DNA of 22,250 nt, from contig JAQXHT010000106.1 of assembly GCA_029007415.1 (NCBI GenBank), forward strand, positions 1 to 22,250, read 5' to 3'. Below, piece after piece: positions 15,906 to 22,250 of the stretch. The position numbers were made by a program, and so were the translations under genes. Under the pieces are notes generated by a model. It made no database searches and was not told where the DNA came from. It was given only the letters and a program-made list of their open reading frames with translations. Position 1 is the stretch's first letter. Every line of letters starts with the position of its first letter. The stretch comes from a bacterium (GTDB lineage Bacteria > Bacillota_I > Bacilli_A > RF39 > UBA660).

Positions 15906-17180
15906 ATGGAACGAAAAATAGAAAAATTCTTTCAAAGATGGAAGGAAGATAAGGTAAGAAAACCTCTTCTTTTATTTGGACTAAAACAAGTTGGAAAGAC
16001 ATACACGGTTCTAGAATTTGGAAGAAAAAATTATAAAAATATTGCTTATTTTAATACCTTACATAATGAAGAATTATTGAAAGTTTTAAAAAAAGAACGT
16101 TCGATTGCTAAATTAGTAACTGTTTTAGCAGACTTAGCAGATGTTTCTATTGAAAAAAATGATACACTAATAATTTTTGATAATGTAGAAGATGAAGAAA
16201 TAATTAAAAGTATAAAATTATTTGGTTTTGATAGAAATGATTATCACGTAATTGCCATAACTTCAAGGAGAGAGAATTTAGTTAAATTTAGTAGTGAAGA
16301 ACTACAATACAAATTTATGACGGAAATGGACTTTGAAGAATACTTATGGGCAAGAGATGAAAAAGACTTAGCAGACCTTATTAGAAAATCATATCAAAAT
16401 AAAAAAGCTTGTTCTAAACATGCTAAGATAATGGACTTGTTTTATGATTATTTATTAACAGGTGGTTTTCCAGAAGTTGTTAAAGAATCATTTCAAAACA
16501 TTAGTAGAGGTTACTATGAAAGTGTTAAAGAAAAGATTTCTGAAATACTTAGAACTTTTCTAACTGAATGTGATAACTTGATAGATATTCCAAGAGGTTT
16601 AGAAGTCTTAGATAGTATTCCTAGTCAGTTAGAAAAAGAAAATAAAAAATTTCAATATGGAGTTTTAGGTTATGGAAGAAGAGCTAAAGAATATGAAAAT
16701 GTTATAAAATATTTAGTTAGTAATCAATTACTTTACCGTAGTTATAAAATAAGAACAATAAAATCTCCTTTATCAAGTTGCCGTGAACTAGATAGTTTTA
16801 AACTATACTATCCTGATGATGGAATATTATCTGGTAAGTATCATTTAACCAAAAAACAATTGCAAGAAAAGACAGATTTAAAGTATGCTCTTTTTGAAAA
16901 TCATATAGCCCATACCTTATTTGAAGCAGGCTATTCTCTTTACTATTATCAATCGGAAGGAAAAGCAGAAGTTAACTTTATTATTCAAAATAGAATGGGA
17001 AAAGTAATTCCTATTGAAATAGTAAAACAAGGTTCTAAGTCTAAGAGTCTGTCAGTATTTATGAAAAAATATGTGGTGACAGATGCTTATCGAATTACAG
17101 AAAATAATTTTTCACTAAAAAAAGGTGTTTACTATTTACCTATTTATGCAGTATTTTGTTTAAATGAACAAATATATTAG
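15906..17180 (+). CDS. AAA-family ATPase with DUF4143 C-terminal domain
   Basis: A 424-residue protein of the widespread AAA_14/DUF4143 ATPase family. Walker A is FGLKQVGKTYT (residues about 20-30), Walker B is DTLIIFDNVED (about 86-96), and a sensor-like segment VIAITSRREN follows. The C-terminal DUF4143 domain includes IKYLVSNQLLYRSYK and a nuclease-fold-like strand set, EGKAEVNFII then VIPIEIVKQG, resembling a PD-(D/E)xK core. Start ATG is preceded by GAGGTGAG. It lies 15 bases upstream of gpmI with no terminator between, so the two are co-transcribed. Members of this family are common, often horizontally spread, and have no settled function; a link to glycolysis is not implied. Confidence 0.88.
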   Translation: MERKIEKFFQRWKEDKVRKPLLLFGLKQVGKTYTVLEFGRKNYKNIAYFNTLHNEELLKVLKKERSIAKLVTVLADLADVSIEKNDTLIIFDNVEDEEIIKSIKLFGFDRNDYHVIAITSRRENLVKFSSEELQYKFMTEMDFEEYLWARDEKDLADLIRKSYQNKKACSKHAKIMDLFYDYLLTGGFPEVVKESFQNISRGYYESVKEKISEILRTFLTECDNLIDIPRGLEVLDSIPSQLEKENKKFQYGVLGYGRRAKEYENVIKYLVSNQLLYRSYKIRTIKSPLSSCRELDSFKLYYPDDGILSGKYHLTKKQLQEKTDLKYALFENHIAHTLFEAGYSLYYYQSEGKAEVNFIIQNRMGKVIPIEIVKQGSKSKSLSVFMKKYVVTDAYRITENNFSLKKGVYYLPIYAVFCLNEQIY

Positions 17181-17195
17181 AAAGAAGGATATAAA

Positions 17196-18692
17196 TTGAA
17201 AAAAGTATTATTAACAATCATAGATGGCTTTGGTTATCGTGAAGAAAAAAAAGGAAATGCAGTAATTGCAGCTAATCCAGAAAATATTATCTCTTTATGG
17301 AAAGAATATCCACATACTACTTTACAAGCAAGTGGTGAAGAAGTAGGACTTCCTAAAGGGCAAATGGGAAACAGTGAAGTAGGACACTTAAATATTGGAG
17401 CTGGTCGTGTTGTTGACCAACCACTTATGCAAATAAATCATGCTATTGAAGATGGAAGTTTCTTCAAGAATGAAGTTCTTCTTGATGTTATTAATCATTG
17501 TAAGAAAAATAAGTCAGATTTACATCTATTCTGTTTACTTAGTGATGGTGGTATTCATTCACATATAAATCATTTATTTGCTATGCTAGATTTATGTAAA
17601 AAAGAAGACTTTTCTAATGTTTATGTACATGCTTTCTTAGATGGACGTGATACTCTACCTAATATAGCTTTAACTTATTTGGATGAATTAGATAATAAGC
17701 TAAAAGAACTAGGTATTGGTAAACTTCGTGATGTATCAGGAAGGTATTATTCTATGGATAGAGAAAGAATGTGGAATTTAACTAAAGAATATTATGACTT
17801 ATTAGTACATAATAAAGGAGAAAAAATATCATCTTATAAAGAATATATTAATGCTTCTTATGAAAAGGGCATAATGGATGAGTTTATTGTTCCTGCAAGA
17901 TTAATGGATGAAGGAAACTTAAAAGAAAATGATGGTATGGTAATGGTAAACTTTAGACCAGACCGTATTACTCAGTTATTTACTGCTATAACTAATAAAG
18001 AGTTTAAAGAATTTGAACGTGTTGATTTTAAAAATACTAAATTAGTTACAATGATGACACCTGAGCATACAGTTATTTCAACACCAGCATTTCCACCAAT
18101 GCATCTTACTAATACCTTAGGAGAATATGCTGCTTCAAAAGGACTTAAAGTATTAAGAATAGCCGAAGCTAGTAAATATCCACATGTTACTTATTTCTTT
18201 GACGGTGGTGAAGAAAAAGAATTACCAAATACTGATAAAATAATTGTACCTCGTAAAGATGTAGCAACTTATGATTTATATCCAAAGATGAGTGCTTATG
18301 AAGTAGCAGATAAATTAATTGAAGTAATGGATAATTATGATTTAATTATTTTAAATTTTGCTAATTGTGATATGGTTGGTCATACTGGTAAATTTAATAA
18401 AGTAGAAGAAGCTGTTAGAGCAGTAGATGAAAATGTCAAAAGATTATATGATGCTTCGTTAGAAAAAGGCTTTACCATGTTTGTAACAGCTGATCATGGT
18501 AACTCTGAAATAATGGTTGATGATAAGGATGAAATAATTACTTCACACACAACTTCACCTGTACCATTTATTATTACTGATAATAATATTAAAAATATCG
18601 AAAGTGGTAAGTTAGGAGATATTGCTCCAACTATTCTAGATTATATGGGACTAGATATACCAACAGAGATGACAGGAAATAAATTAATTTAA
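17196..18692 (+). CDS. gpmI: 2,3-bisphosphoglycerate-independent phosphoglycerate mutase
   Basis: Manganese-dependent enzyme that interconverts 3- and 2-phosphoglycerate in glycolysis and gluconeogenesis. The product has 498 residues, close to the usual 505-515. Metal and catalytic residues are visible: D10 (TIIDGFG), the phospho-Ser S60 (GQMGNSEVGHLNIGAGR), DGRDT, SGRYYSMDRERMW, NFRPDR, MVGHTGK, TADHGNSE and SHTTSPVPF. Translation starts at TTG (17196); AGAAGGAT lies 5 bases upstream, and the family N-terminus MKKVLLTIIDG begins there. In sporulating Bacilli this Mn-dependent enzyme is pH-sensitive and becomes inactive in the forespore, which is notable beside spo0A. It is read from the promoter before the AAA ATPase. 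Confidence 0.97.
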   Translation: MKKVLLTIIDGFGYREEKKGNAVIAANPENIISLWKEYPHTTLQASGEEVGLPKGQMGNSEVGHLNIGAGRVVDQPLMQINHAIEDGSFFKNEVLLDVINHCKKNKSDLHLFCLLSDGGIHSHINHLFAMLDLCKKEDFSNVYVHAFLDGRDTLPNIALTYLDELDNKLKELGIGKLRDVSGRYYSMDRERMWNLTKEYYDLLVHNKGEKISSYKEYINASYEKGIMDEFIVPARLMDEGNLKENDGMVMVNFRPDRITQLFTAITNKEFKEFERVDFKNTKLVTMMTPEHTVISTPAFPPMHLTNTLGEYAASKGLKVLRIAEASKYPHVTYFFDGGEEKELPNTDKIIVPRKDVATYDLYPKMSAYEVADKLIEVMDNYDLIILNFANCDMVGHTGKFNKVEEAVRAVDENVKRLYDASLEKGFTMFVTADHGNSEIMVDDKDEIITSHTTSPVPFIITDNNIKNIESGKLGDIAPTILDYMGLDIPTEMTGNKLI

Positions 18693-18708
18693 TATTTATA
18701 GGGGTTTT

Positions 18709-19026
18709 ATGGTAAGTAAAAATGTTAATTTTATTTTAGAAAAGTAGCAGACTTGCAAACATCTTGTTTGGTATTTACTAGATACAACTGTTATTAATGG
18801 TGAGATGTACTTTGATTGTCAGTGTCTTTCTTGTAGAAAAATTAAAGAAACAAAAGCAGAATATTTTAATGATAAAAATGTTATTGTTGAAAAAGAAAAA
18901 GTTAGATGTAAAGAAAGATATGGCGCAATTGTTTGTCTTTATCTAGATTACTTAGCTAGTAGTGAAATCGATAGTGATGTAGTAAATAAAAGTAAAAAAT
19001 TTGTGAAAGTAATGAATAGAAAGTAA
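18709..19026 (+). pseudogene. Small Cys-rich (probable zinc-binding) protein interrupted by an in-frame TAG
   Basis: From ATG 18709, which has ATAGGGG 4 bases upstream, the frame reads MVSKNVNFILEK, then TAG (18745-18747), then QTCKHLVWYLLDTTVINGEM and on to YFDCQCLSC and VRCKERYGAIVC, ending at 19024-19026. Without the stop the protein would be about 105 residues, with a CxxH pair and a CxCxxC cluster suited to one zinc site. The interrupting codon is one C-to-T change from CAG. The remaining 73-codon frame from the ATG at 18805 has only GGTGAG directly touching the start, so it is a poor independent gene. I do not recognise the family. The terminator overlapping the stop shows that a transcript once ended here. 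Confidence 0.6.
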
Positions 19027-19047
19027 CCAGAAATTGGTTATTTTTTT
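19024..19047 (+). terminator. Rho-independent terminator after the Cys-rich gene
   Basis: Perfect stem TAACCA (19024-19029) with TGGTTA (19035-19040), loop GAAAT, followed by TTTTTTT. The stop codon of the Cys-rich frame forms the foot of the stem. It also closes the gpmI transcript. Confidence 0.8.
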
Positions 19048-19050
19048 CTC

Positions 19051-19079
19051 TTGATAATAGAACAGCTGTATTATATAAT
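19051..19079 (+). promoter_or_regulatory. Sigma-A type promoter of the Y-family polymerase gene
   Basis: TTGATA (19051-19056), a 17-base spacer and a perfect TATAAT (19074-19079). It begins 4 bases after the T run of the terminator. No LexA/DinR box (CGAAC-N4-GTTCG) is seen around it. Confidence 0.8.
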
Positions 19080-19101
19080 ATAGTCACATTTGGGAGGTAT
19101 T

Positions 19102-20295
19102 ATGATGAGAATTATTTTTCATATAGATGTTAATAATGCTTTTTTATCTTGGACAGCTGTTAACCTTTTAGAGAATGGTTATAAAAAAGATATAAGAAAA
19201 ATACCTGCTGTGATTGCTGGGGATGAAAAATTAAGACATGGAATAGTTTTAGCTAAAAGTCCAGTTGCTAAAAATTATGGAATAGTAACAGCAGAGACAT
19301 TATATAGTGCTAGAAAAAAATGTAAATGGATAGAAGTTTTTCCTCCTAATCATGCTCTTTACCTGGAACAATCGAAAAAGCTATATAACTACTTAGCTAC
19401 TTACACACCTGACATTGAGCAGTATTCAGTAGATGAGTGTTTCTTAGACATGACAGGAACAACTTTGTTATATGGTACTGATTATGTTAAATTAGCACAT
19501 AAAATTAAAGATGAAATTAAAGAAAAGTTTGGTTTTACTGTTAATGTTGGAATAGGAGAGAACAAATTATGCGCTAAAATGGCAAGTGATTTTGAAAAAC
19601 CAGATAAAGTACATACTCTTTTTATGAACGAAATAGAAACTAAGATGTGGCCTCTTCCAGTTAGTGATTTATTTATGTTAGGAAGAAGTTCAGCTAGAAA
19701 GTTAGAAAGTCTTGGTATAAGAACAATTGGTGATTTAGCTAAGTGTCCCAAGCAATTACTTGTAAAGCACTTTAAAAAACAAGGTGAATATTTTCTAGAA
19801 GCTTCAAGAGGTATTGATAATAGTAAAGTAGTTTCAAAAAGAGATAAAAATAAGTGTATTAGTATTTCTAAGACCTTACCATATGATTATACAAAGAAAG
19901 AAGAATTAGAAAAAATACTATTTGATGAAGTAGAAAGTGTTTCATTCGAACTTAGAAGAAAAAAGCTTTATGCTAAAACTGTAGCGATTACTTATAGAAA
20001 TTTTTTATTTAAAAATTATTCTCATCAGATGACTATAGATAATCCGACTAGTTCTACAAATGATATATATAATTTGGTAATTACTTTATTTGAGCGAAGT
20101 TGGAAAGAAGACCCTATCAGAAATATAGGTGTAAGGTTAGCTGATTTAACTTCTGAACGAAAAGAACAAATGTCAATCTTTGATAATACTGAAAAGGTAG
20201 AAACCAATAAGATGGAAGAAGTAATGGATGATATAATTAGTAGATTTGGTCGAGATAGTGTTAGATTTGCTAGTAAAAGTAAAAATAAATACTGA
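19102..20295 (+). CDS. Y-family DNA polymerase (DinB/UmuC-like)
   Basis: A 397-residue translesion polymerase of the ImpB/MucB/SamB family. Catalytic metal ligands are D9 (FHIDVNNAF) and D111/E112 (YSVDECFLD). The thumb has helix-hairpin-helix segments (LFMLGRSSARKLESLGIRTI, DLAKCPKQLLVKHF), and a little-finger domain follows, with ISKTLPYDYTK and GVRLADLTSER. The active-site start (VNNAFLSW) differs from classic DinB (MNSFFAS), so this is a divergent branch; I leave out the symbol. I prefer ATG 19102 (or 19105) because GGGAGG (19092-19097) lies 4-7 bases upstream; the in-frame TTG at 19090 overlaps that site. It is a single gene with its own strong promoter. The C-terminus ends without a beta-clamp motif that I can name. 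Confidence 0.92.
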   Translation: MMRIIFHIDVNNAFLSWTAVNLLENGYKKDIRKIPAVIAGDEKLRHGIVLAKSPVAKNYGIVTAETLYSARKKCKWIEVFPPNHALYLEQSKKLYNYLATYTPDIEQYSVDECFLDMTGTTLLYGTDYVKLAHKIKDEIKEKFGFTVNVGIGENKLCAKMASDFEKPDKVHTLFMNEIETKMWPLPVSDLFMLGRSSARKLESLGIRTIGDLAKCPKQLLVKHFKKQGEYFLEASRGIDNSKVVSKRDKNKCISISKTLPYDYTKKEELEKILFDEVESVSFELRRKKLYAKTVAITYRNFLFKNYSHQMTIDNPTSSTNDIYNLVITLFERSWKEDPIRNIGVRLADLTSERKEQMSIFDNTEKVETNKMEEVMDDIISRFGRDSVRFASKSKNKY

Positions 20296-20355
20296 TTAAT
20301 TAGCAATTTTTTCTTGTTATAAAAAGTTAAATATTCTGATACGATTAAAATGTCA

Positions 20356-20371
20356 AAAATATTGATATTTT
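20356..20371. promoter_or_regulatory. AT-rich palindrome upstream of the surface-protein gene, possible operator
   Basis: AAAATAT-TG-ATATTTT is a perfect dyad (7-base arms) about 70 bases before the start of the next gene. It could be a repressor site, but it is all A/T in its arms and could arise by chance in such DNA. Confidence 0.25.
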
Positions 20372-20439
20372 AGTAAAATAGTATAAAAGTAATTATTCTA
20401 GATAATACTAATTATTAAGTATTATGGAGAGGAATGTTT

Positions 20440-21378
20440 ATGCAAACAAGGGAAAGTCAGATAGCATTAGTTATAGTATTAATTATGATAGCGATAGTAA
20501 CTTTAATAGGAAGTAGTTATGCTTTATTCACAAAAACGTTAGTAGGTACAAAGAAGGTAACTGTTCAAACAGGAACGCTAAATGCTACTTTTGAAGAGGG
20601 TAATGCTATAAAACTTGAAAATACTGTACCAATGAGTGATACTGTTGGACTACAAACTACTCCTTATACCTTTACCATTAAAAATACAGGTAATATAAAA
20701 GATTATTATACTGTATATAATGAAGAAGATACATCAACGACAACCTTAGATACTTCTTTATTAAAATATAAATTGACTGGTAGTAACGGTTATGATTCAG
20801 GCATTAAGACTATCGCTGATTTAGGTTCAGGTAAAATAGTATTGACCAGTTCAACACTTGATGTTGGACAAAGTGTTACTTATACTCTTTATATATGGTT
20901 AAGTTCTGAAGCAACAAATAATGAACAGGGAAAAATGTATCAAAGTAAAATACTAGTGCAGAATACTAGTAATTTGGTTAAGTACTATGCATTTGGAAAT
21001 CCAACAGAAGCAGATAAAACAAATTTTCAAGATGTAATATCAGAAAATGGGTATAGTATTTTTAATCAGTTATATGGTACACAAAAATCAGTTTGTATTT
21101 ATAAAAATAATATACTAGATTGTTTTAAGAATAATTCTTATAATGAAGAATCATCTCACATTAAAAGTGTTTTCGAGGCGAGTGTTTGTACGATAAAAAA
21201 TGCTGATACAGGAAATGAATATATTAACTGTAATGATGGCACATTTTCTTGTAGTGTATATTCAAAAGGCAGCATGAATTGCTATAACTTTTCTCAGGGT
21301 ATCGGTTGTTATGTGAATTCAACTGGTTATGCTTACTGTGGTAATAGCAGTGGTGATATAGAGTCGTGGGGATGGTAA
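20440..21378 (+). CDS. SipW/TasA/camelysin-type surface protein with Cys-rich tail
   Basis: A 312-residue secreted or anchored protein. The N-terminus (MQTRESQ then IALVIVLIMIAIVTLIG, ending SSYALFTKT) has the long signal helix and the SYA.F boundary seen in proteins processed by the SipW-type signal peptidase. Residues about 40-185 form the TasA/camelysin-like beta domain: VQTGTLNATF, SDTVGLQTTPYTFTIKNTG and SVTYTLYIWLS. The last 110 residues carry ten Cys, mostly spaced as pairs across short beta-hairpin-like units (VCIYKNNILDCF, CSVYSKGSMNCY, CYVNSTGYAYCG). ATG 20440 is chosen over 20434 because GGAGAGG lies 8 bases upstream. The frame resumes protein-like reading after the stop, so the C-terminus may be truncated by mutation. 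Possible biofilm or surface-fibre role, from family only. Confidence 0.8.
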   Translation: MQTRESQIALVIVLIMIAIVTLIGSSYALFTKTLVGTKKVTVQTGTLNATFEEGNAIKLENTVPMSDTVGLQTTPYTFTIKNTGNIKDYYTVYNEEDTSTTTLDTSLLKYKLTGSNGYDSGIKTIADLGSGKIVLTSSTLDVGQSVTYTLYIWLSSEATNNEQGKMYQSKILVQNTSNLVKYYAFGNPTEADKTNFQDVISENGYSIFNQLYGTQKSVCIYKNNILDCFKNNSYNEESSHIKSVFEASVCTIKNADTGNEYINCNDGTFSCSVYSKGSMNCYNFSQGIGCYVNSTGYAYCGNSSGDIESWGW

Positions 21379-21534
21379 AATATACTTTGATTAAAATATT
21401 GAGTGTTATCATGATGCAATGTCTATTCTAATGATAGCGTGAATTTCAACGATTTGTCTAGTAGTGTCAACTACAATGTAAATGTATCTAGCTGTTACAG
21501 CAACAGTATCAAAAATAAAAGTAGTAATAGTTGA
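21379..21534 (+). pseudogene. Decayed continuation of the surface-protein tail
   Basis: After the stop at 21376-21378 a neighbouring frame reads GDGKIYFD, a stop, then NIECYHDA (to about 21417), which continues the Cys-hairpin pattern. The original frame then resumes as NVYSNDSVNFNDLSSSVNY and VNVSSCYSNSIKNKSSNS, ending with TGA at 21532-21534. The same Ser/Asn-rich style suggests that the upstream gene once ran about 50 codons further and has lost its end by small indels and stops. Confidence 0.5.
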
Positions 21535-21537
21535 TAG

Positions 21538-21598
21538 TACTCTTGAATTTTCATTTAACTATGTTCTATTGCAAACATAAGAATTGAAAATAAGAGTA
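21538..21598. repeat. Long imperfect inverted repeat (stem-loop)
   Basis: TACTCTT (21538-21544) and ATTTTCA (21547-21553) pair exactly with TGAAAAT (21585-21591) and AAGAGTA (21592-21598), giving 14 bp with only a 2-base bulge. An inner ATGTT/AACAT stem (21561-21565, 21574-21578) caps it. Not followed by a clean T run, so either a weak terminator, an RNA element or a small mobile-element remnant. Confidence 0.55.
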
Positions 21599-21633
21599 TT
21601 CTTTGTAAAAATACGGAGGAATAGTAGTGAATG

Positions 21634-21691
21634 AAAATTTAGGATAGTAGTATTAAAGGATGTCTTTAAATTTTAGCATTACTACTTTTTT
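21634..21691 (+). terminator. Terminator-like hairpin with a mutually exclusive alternative pairing
   Basis: Hairpin B: AGTAGTA (21646-21652) with TACTACT (21680-21686), plus inner TTAAAG (21653-21658) with CTTTAA (21664-21669), then six T. A competing hairpin A joins AAAATTTA (21634-21641) perfectly to TAAATTTT (21667-21674) and would block the inner stem of B. A 6-codon frame with GGAGGA and a GTG start (21627-21647) sits at its upstream side. Confidence 0.4.
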
Positions 21692-21906
21692 GTTTGGTAA
21701 GAACAGTTTATAGTCGATGAATGAGGTACCTAGAGAATTTATTATTGCTAAATCTGCCGGCAATGCTTTGTAATATATGAAAAAATATTAGTAGTTTTCC
21801 TAATAAATATTAAATATTAAATTTCAAATAACATTTATGGTGAAGAATATTTATAATTAGTCACATATATTTAATGAGGTAAAAGGAAAAAATATATTAT
21901 AGGTAC

Positions 21907-22029
21907 ATGATAAATAATTTTAAACTTAGTTACTTTTATATACTTGAAATGGCTAATTATTGAGAATCTACTATTAAAGAAAGAAAAAAGAAGTTAAAAG
22001 ATTTAGAATTTCTTACTATTAATAATTAG
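21907..22029 (+). pseudogene. Short protein-like fragment with an in-frame TGA
   Basis: The frame reads MINNFKLSYFYILEMANY, TGA (21961-21963), then ESTIKERKKKLKDLEF and a final stop at 22027-22029. The second half is a plausible charged helix. There is no good ribosome site. It resembles the eroded end of a larger gene, which I do not recognise. Confidence 0.3.
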
Positions 22030-22086
22030 TTTTTTTGTTTTACACATTTCTTCGAAAATTTTTTGAAATTTATCAACAAAAATAGC

Positions 22087-22115
22087 TTGTTTTTCTTAAA
22101 ATAGTATGCTAAAAT
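22087..22115 (+). promoter_or_regulatory. Promoter of the right-edge operon
   Basis: TTGTTT (22087-22092), a 17-base spacer, and TAAAAT (22110-22115) preceded by TG at 22107-22108, so an extended -10. Transcription should begin near 22121-22123, at the foot of the structured leader. Confidence 0.7.
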
Positions 22116-22122
22116 TAAATAC

Positions 22123-22238
22123 GTGTGACTGCTTAGATGTGAGAGGTTGCCGATACGCCAGGTTAAGTTGACAATGGAAATCGGGTTATTCGCACGGAGC
22201 AAGTCTATACTAGATATAGGCGAAGGGAGGAAGTTACT
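22123..22238 (+). promoter_or_regulatory. Structured 5' leader resembling the Firmicutes rpsJ (S10 operon) leader
   Basis: This stretch is far more GC-rich than its surroundings and folds by eye into a closed structure. P1 pairs GACTGCT (22127-22133) with AGCAAGTC (22198-22205), one bulge. GTG (22139-22141) pairs with CAC (22193-22195). CCGAT (22150-22154) pairs with ATCGG (22180-22184). CCA (22158-22160) pairs with TGG (22175-22177), capped by a small GTT/GAC hairpin. The string GTGAGAGGTTGCCGATACGCC recalls the conserved leader in front of rpsJ in Bacilli and Clostridia (from memory, not searched). A second hairpin, CTATA/TATAG (22205-22219), sits just before the Shine-Dalgarno AGGGAGG (22224-22230) and could gate translation. 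Confidence 0.6.
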
Positions 22239-22250
22239 ATGTCAACAGAA
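22239..22250 (+). CDS. Start of a gene cut by the window edge, possibly rpsJ
   Basis: ATG at 22239 follows a strong AGGGAGG with 8-base spacing and reads Met-Ser-Thr-Glu before the window ends. The leader suggests ribosomal protein S10, but four codons cannot prove it. Most S10 proteins begin Met-Ala-Lys or similar, so the identity stays open. Confidence 0.6.

Larger units (their letters stand above)
21535..22086. other. Gene-poor, decayed stretch
   Basis: No intact gene is visible on either strand. The stretch holds a long stem-loop (21538-21598), a terminator-like structure with a competing hairpin (21634-21691), and scraps that read like former protein (NEVPREFIIAKSAGNAL from 21720, and the 21907-22029 frame). 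High AT and many stops fit an eroded insertion or a lost gene. I cannot name what it was. Confidence 0.6.

Noticed and set aside
18805..19026. An independent 73-residue gene starting at 18805
   Set aside because: GGTGAG directly abuts that ATG with no spacing, while upstream codons continue the same protein style back to a proper start at 18709.
19040..19101. SOS (LexA/DinR) operator before the Y-family polymerase
   Set aside because: No CGAAC-N4-GTTCG-like dyad is present; the promoter looks constitutive.
21379..22086. CRISPR array, tRNA or insertion sequence in the gene-poor stretch
   Set aside because: No regularly spaced repeats, no cloverleaf-like segment with a TTC-type arm, and no transposase remnant could be recognised.

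Overview
The window is AT-rich DNA that looks chromosomal. Every convincing gene lies on the + strand. TGA works as a stop (the ATGA overlap at 10328-10331 and the end of the Y-family polymerase gene), and Trp is written TGG, so the standard bacterial code applies. The mix of Bacillus-like RNA polymerase and Spo0A sequences, compact operons and low GC suggests an uncultured member of the Bacilli, near the Mollicutes/Erysipelotrichia/RF39-type gut lineages. That placement is inference.

Layout. Positions 1-5890 hold the 3' part of rpoB and all of rpoC, closed by a hairpin terminator on the rpoC stop. The str-operon genes that usually follow (rpsL, rpsG, fusA) are absent. Positions 5954-8612 carry a membrane-anchored polysaccharide deacetylase, a HAD 5'(3')-nucleotidase, a 54-aa pilin-like membrane peptide and gapA. 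Positions 8689-13249 form a tight, partly overlapping operon: pgk, a GNAT-like protein, a UPF0104 membrane protein, a family-4 glycosyltransferase (probably a glucosyl-diacylglycerol synthase) and tpiA. Glycolysis and membrane glycolipid synthesis are therefore interleaved.

Positions 13272-14818 hold the most unusual module: a HipA/CtkA-like kinase gene broken by two frameshifts, followed by an intact protein that fuses a HipS-like (HipA N-terminal) domain to a HIRAN domain. This looks like a decayed HipST-type toxin system with its probable antidote retained. spo0A follows (14928-15704) with a likely 0A box upstream, then an AAA/DUF4143 ATPase and gpmI (to 18692).

From 18693 the DNA is more accessory and decayed: a small Cys-rich gene interrupted by an amber codon, a Y-family DNA polymerase with its own promoter and preceding terminator, and a SipW/TasA/camelysin-type surface protein whose Cys-rich tail appears to continue past its stop in broken form. 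Then comes about 600 bases without an intact gene, holding stem-loops and gene fragments. The window ends with a strong promoter, a structured RNA leader resembling the Firmicutes rpsJ (S10) leader, and the first four codons of the gene it precedes.

The strongest leads are the HipS-HIRAN/broken-kinase pair, the natural Asn at the rifampicin-site His526 position of RpoB, the Spo0A box, the structured leader at the right edge, and the mutually exclusive hairpins near 21630-21690.
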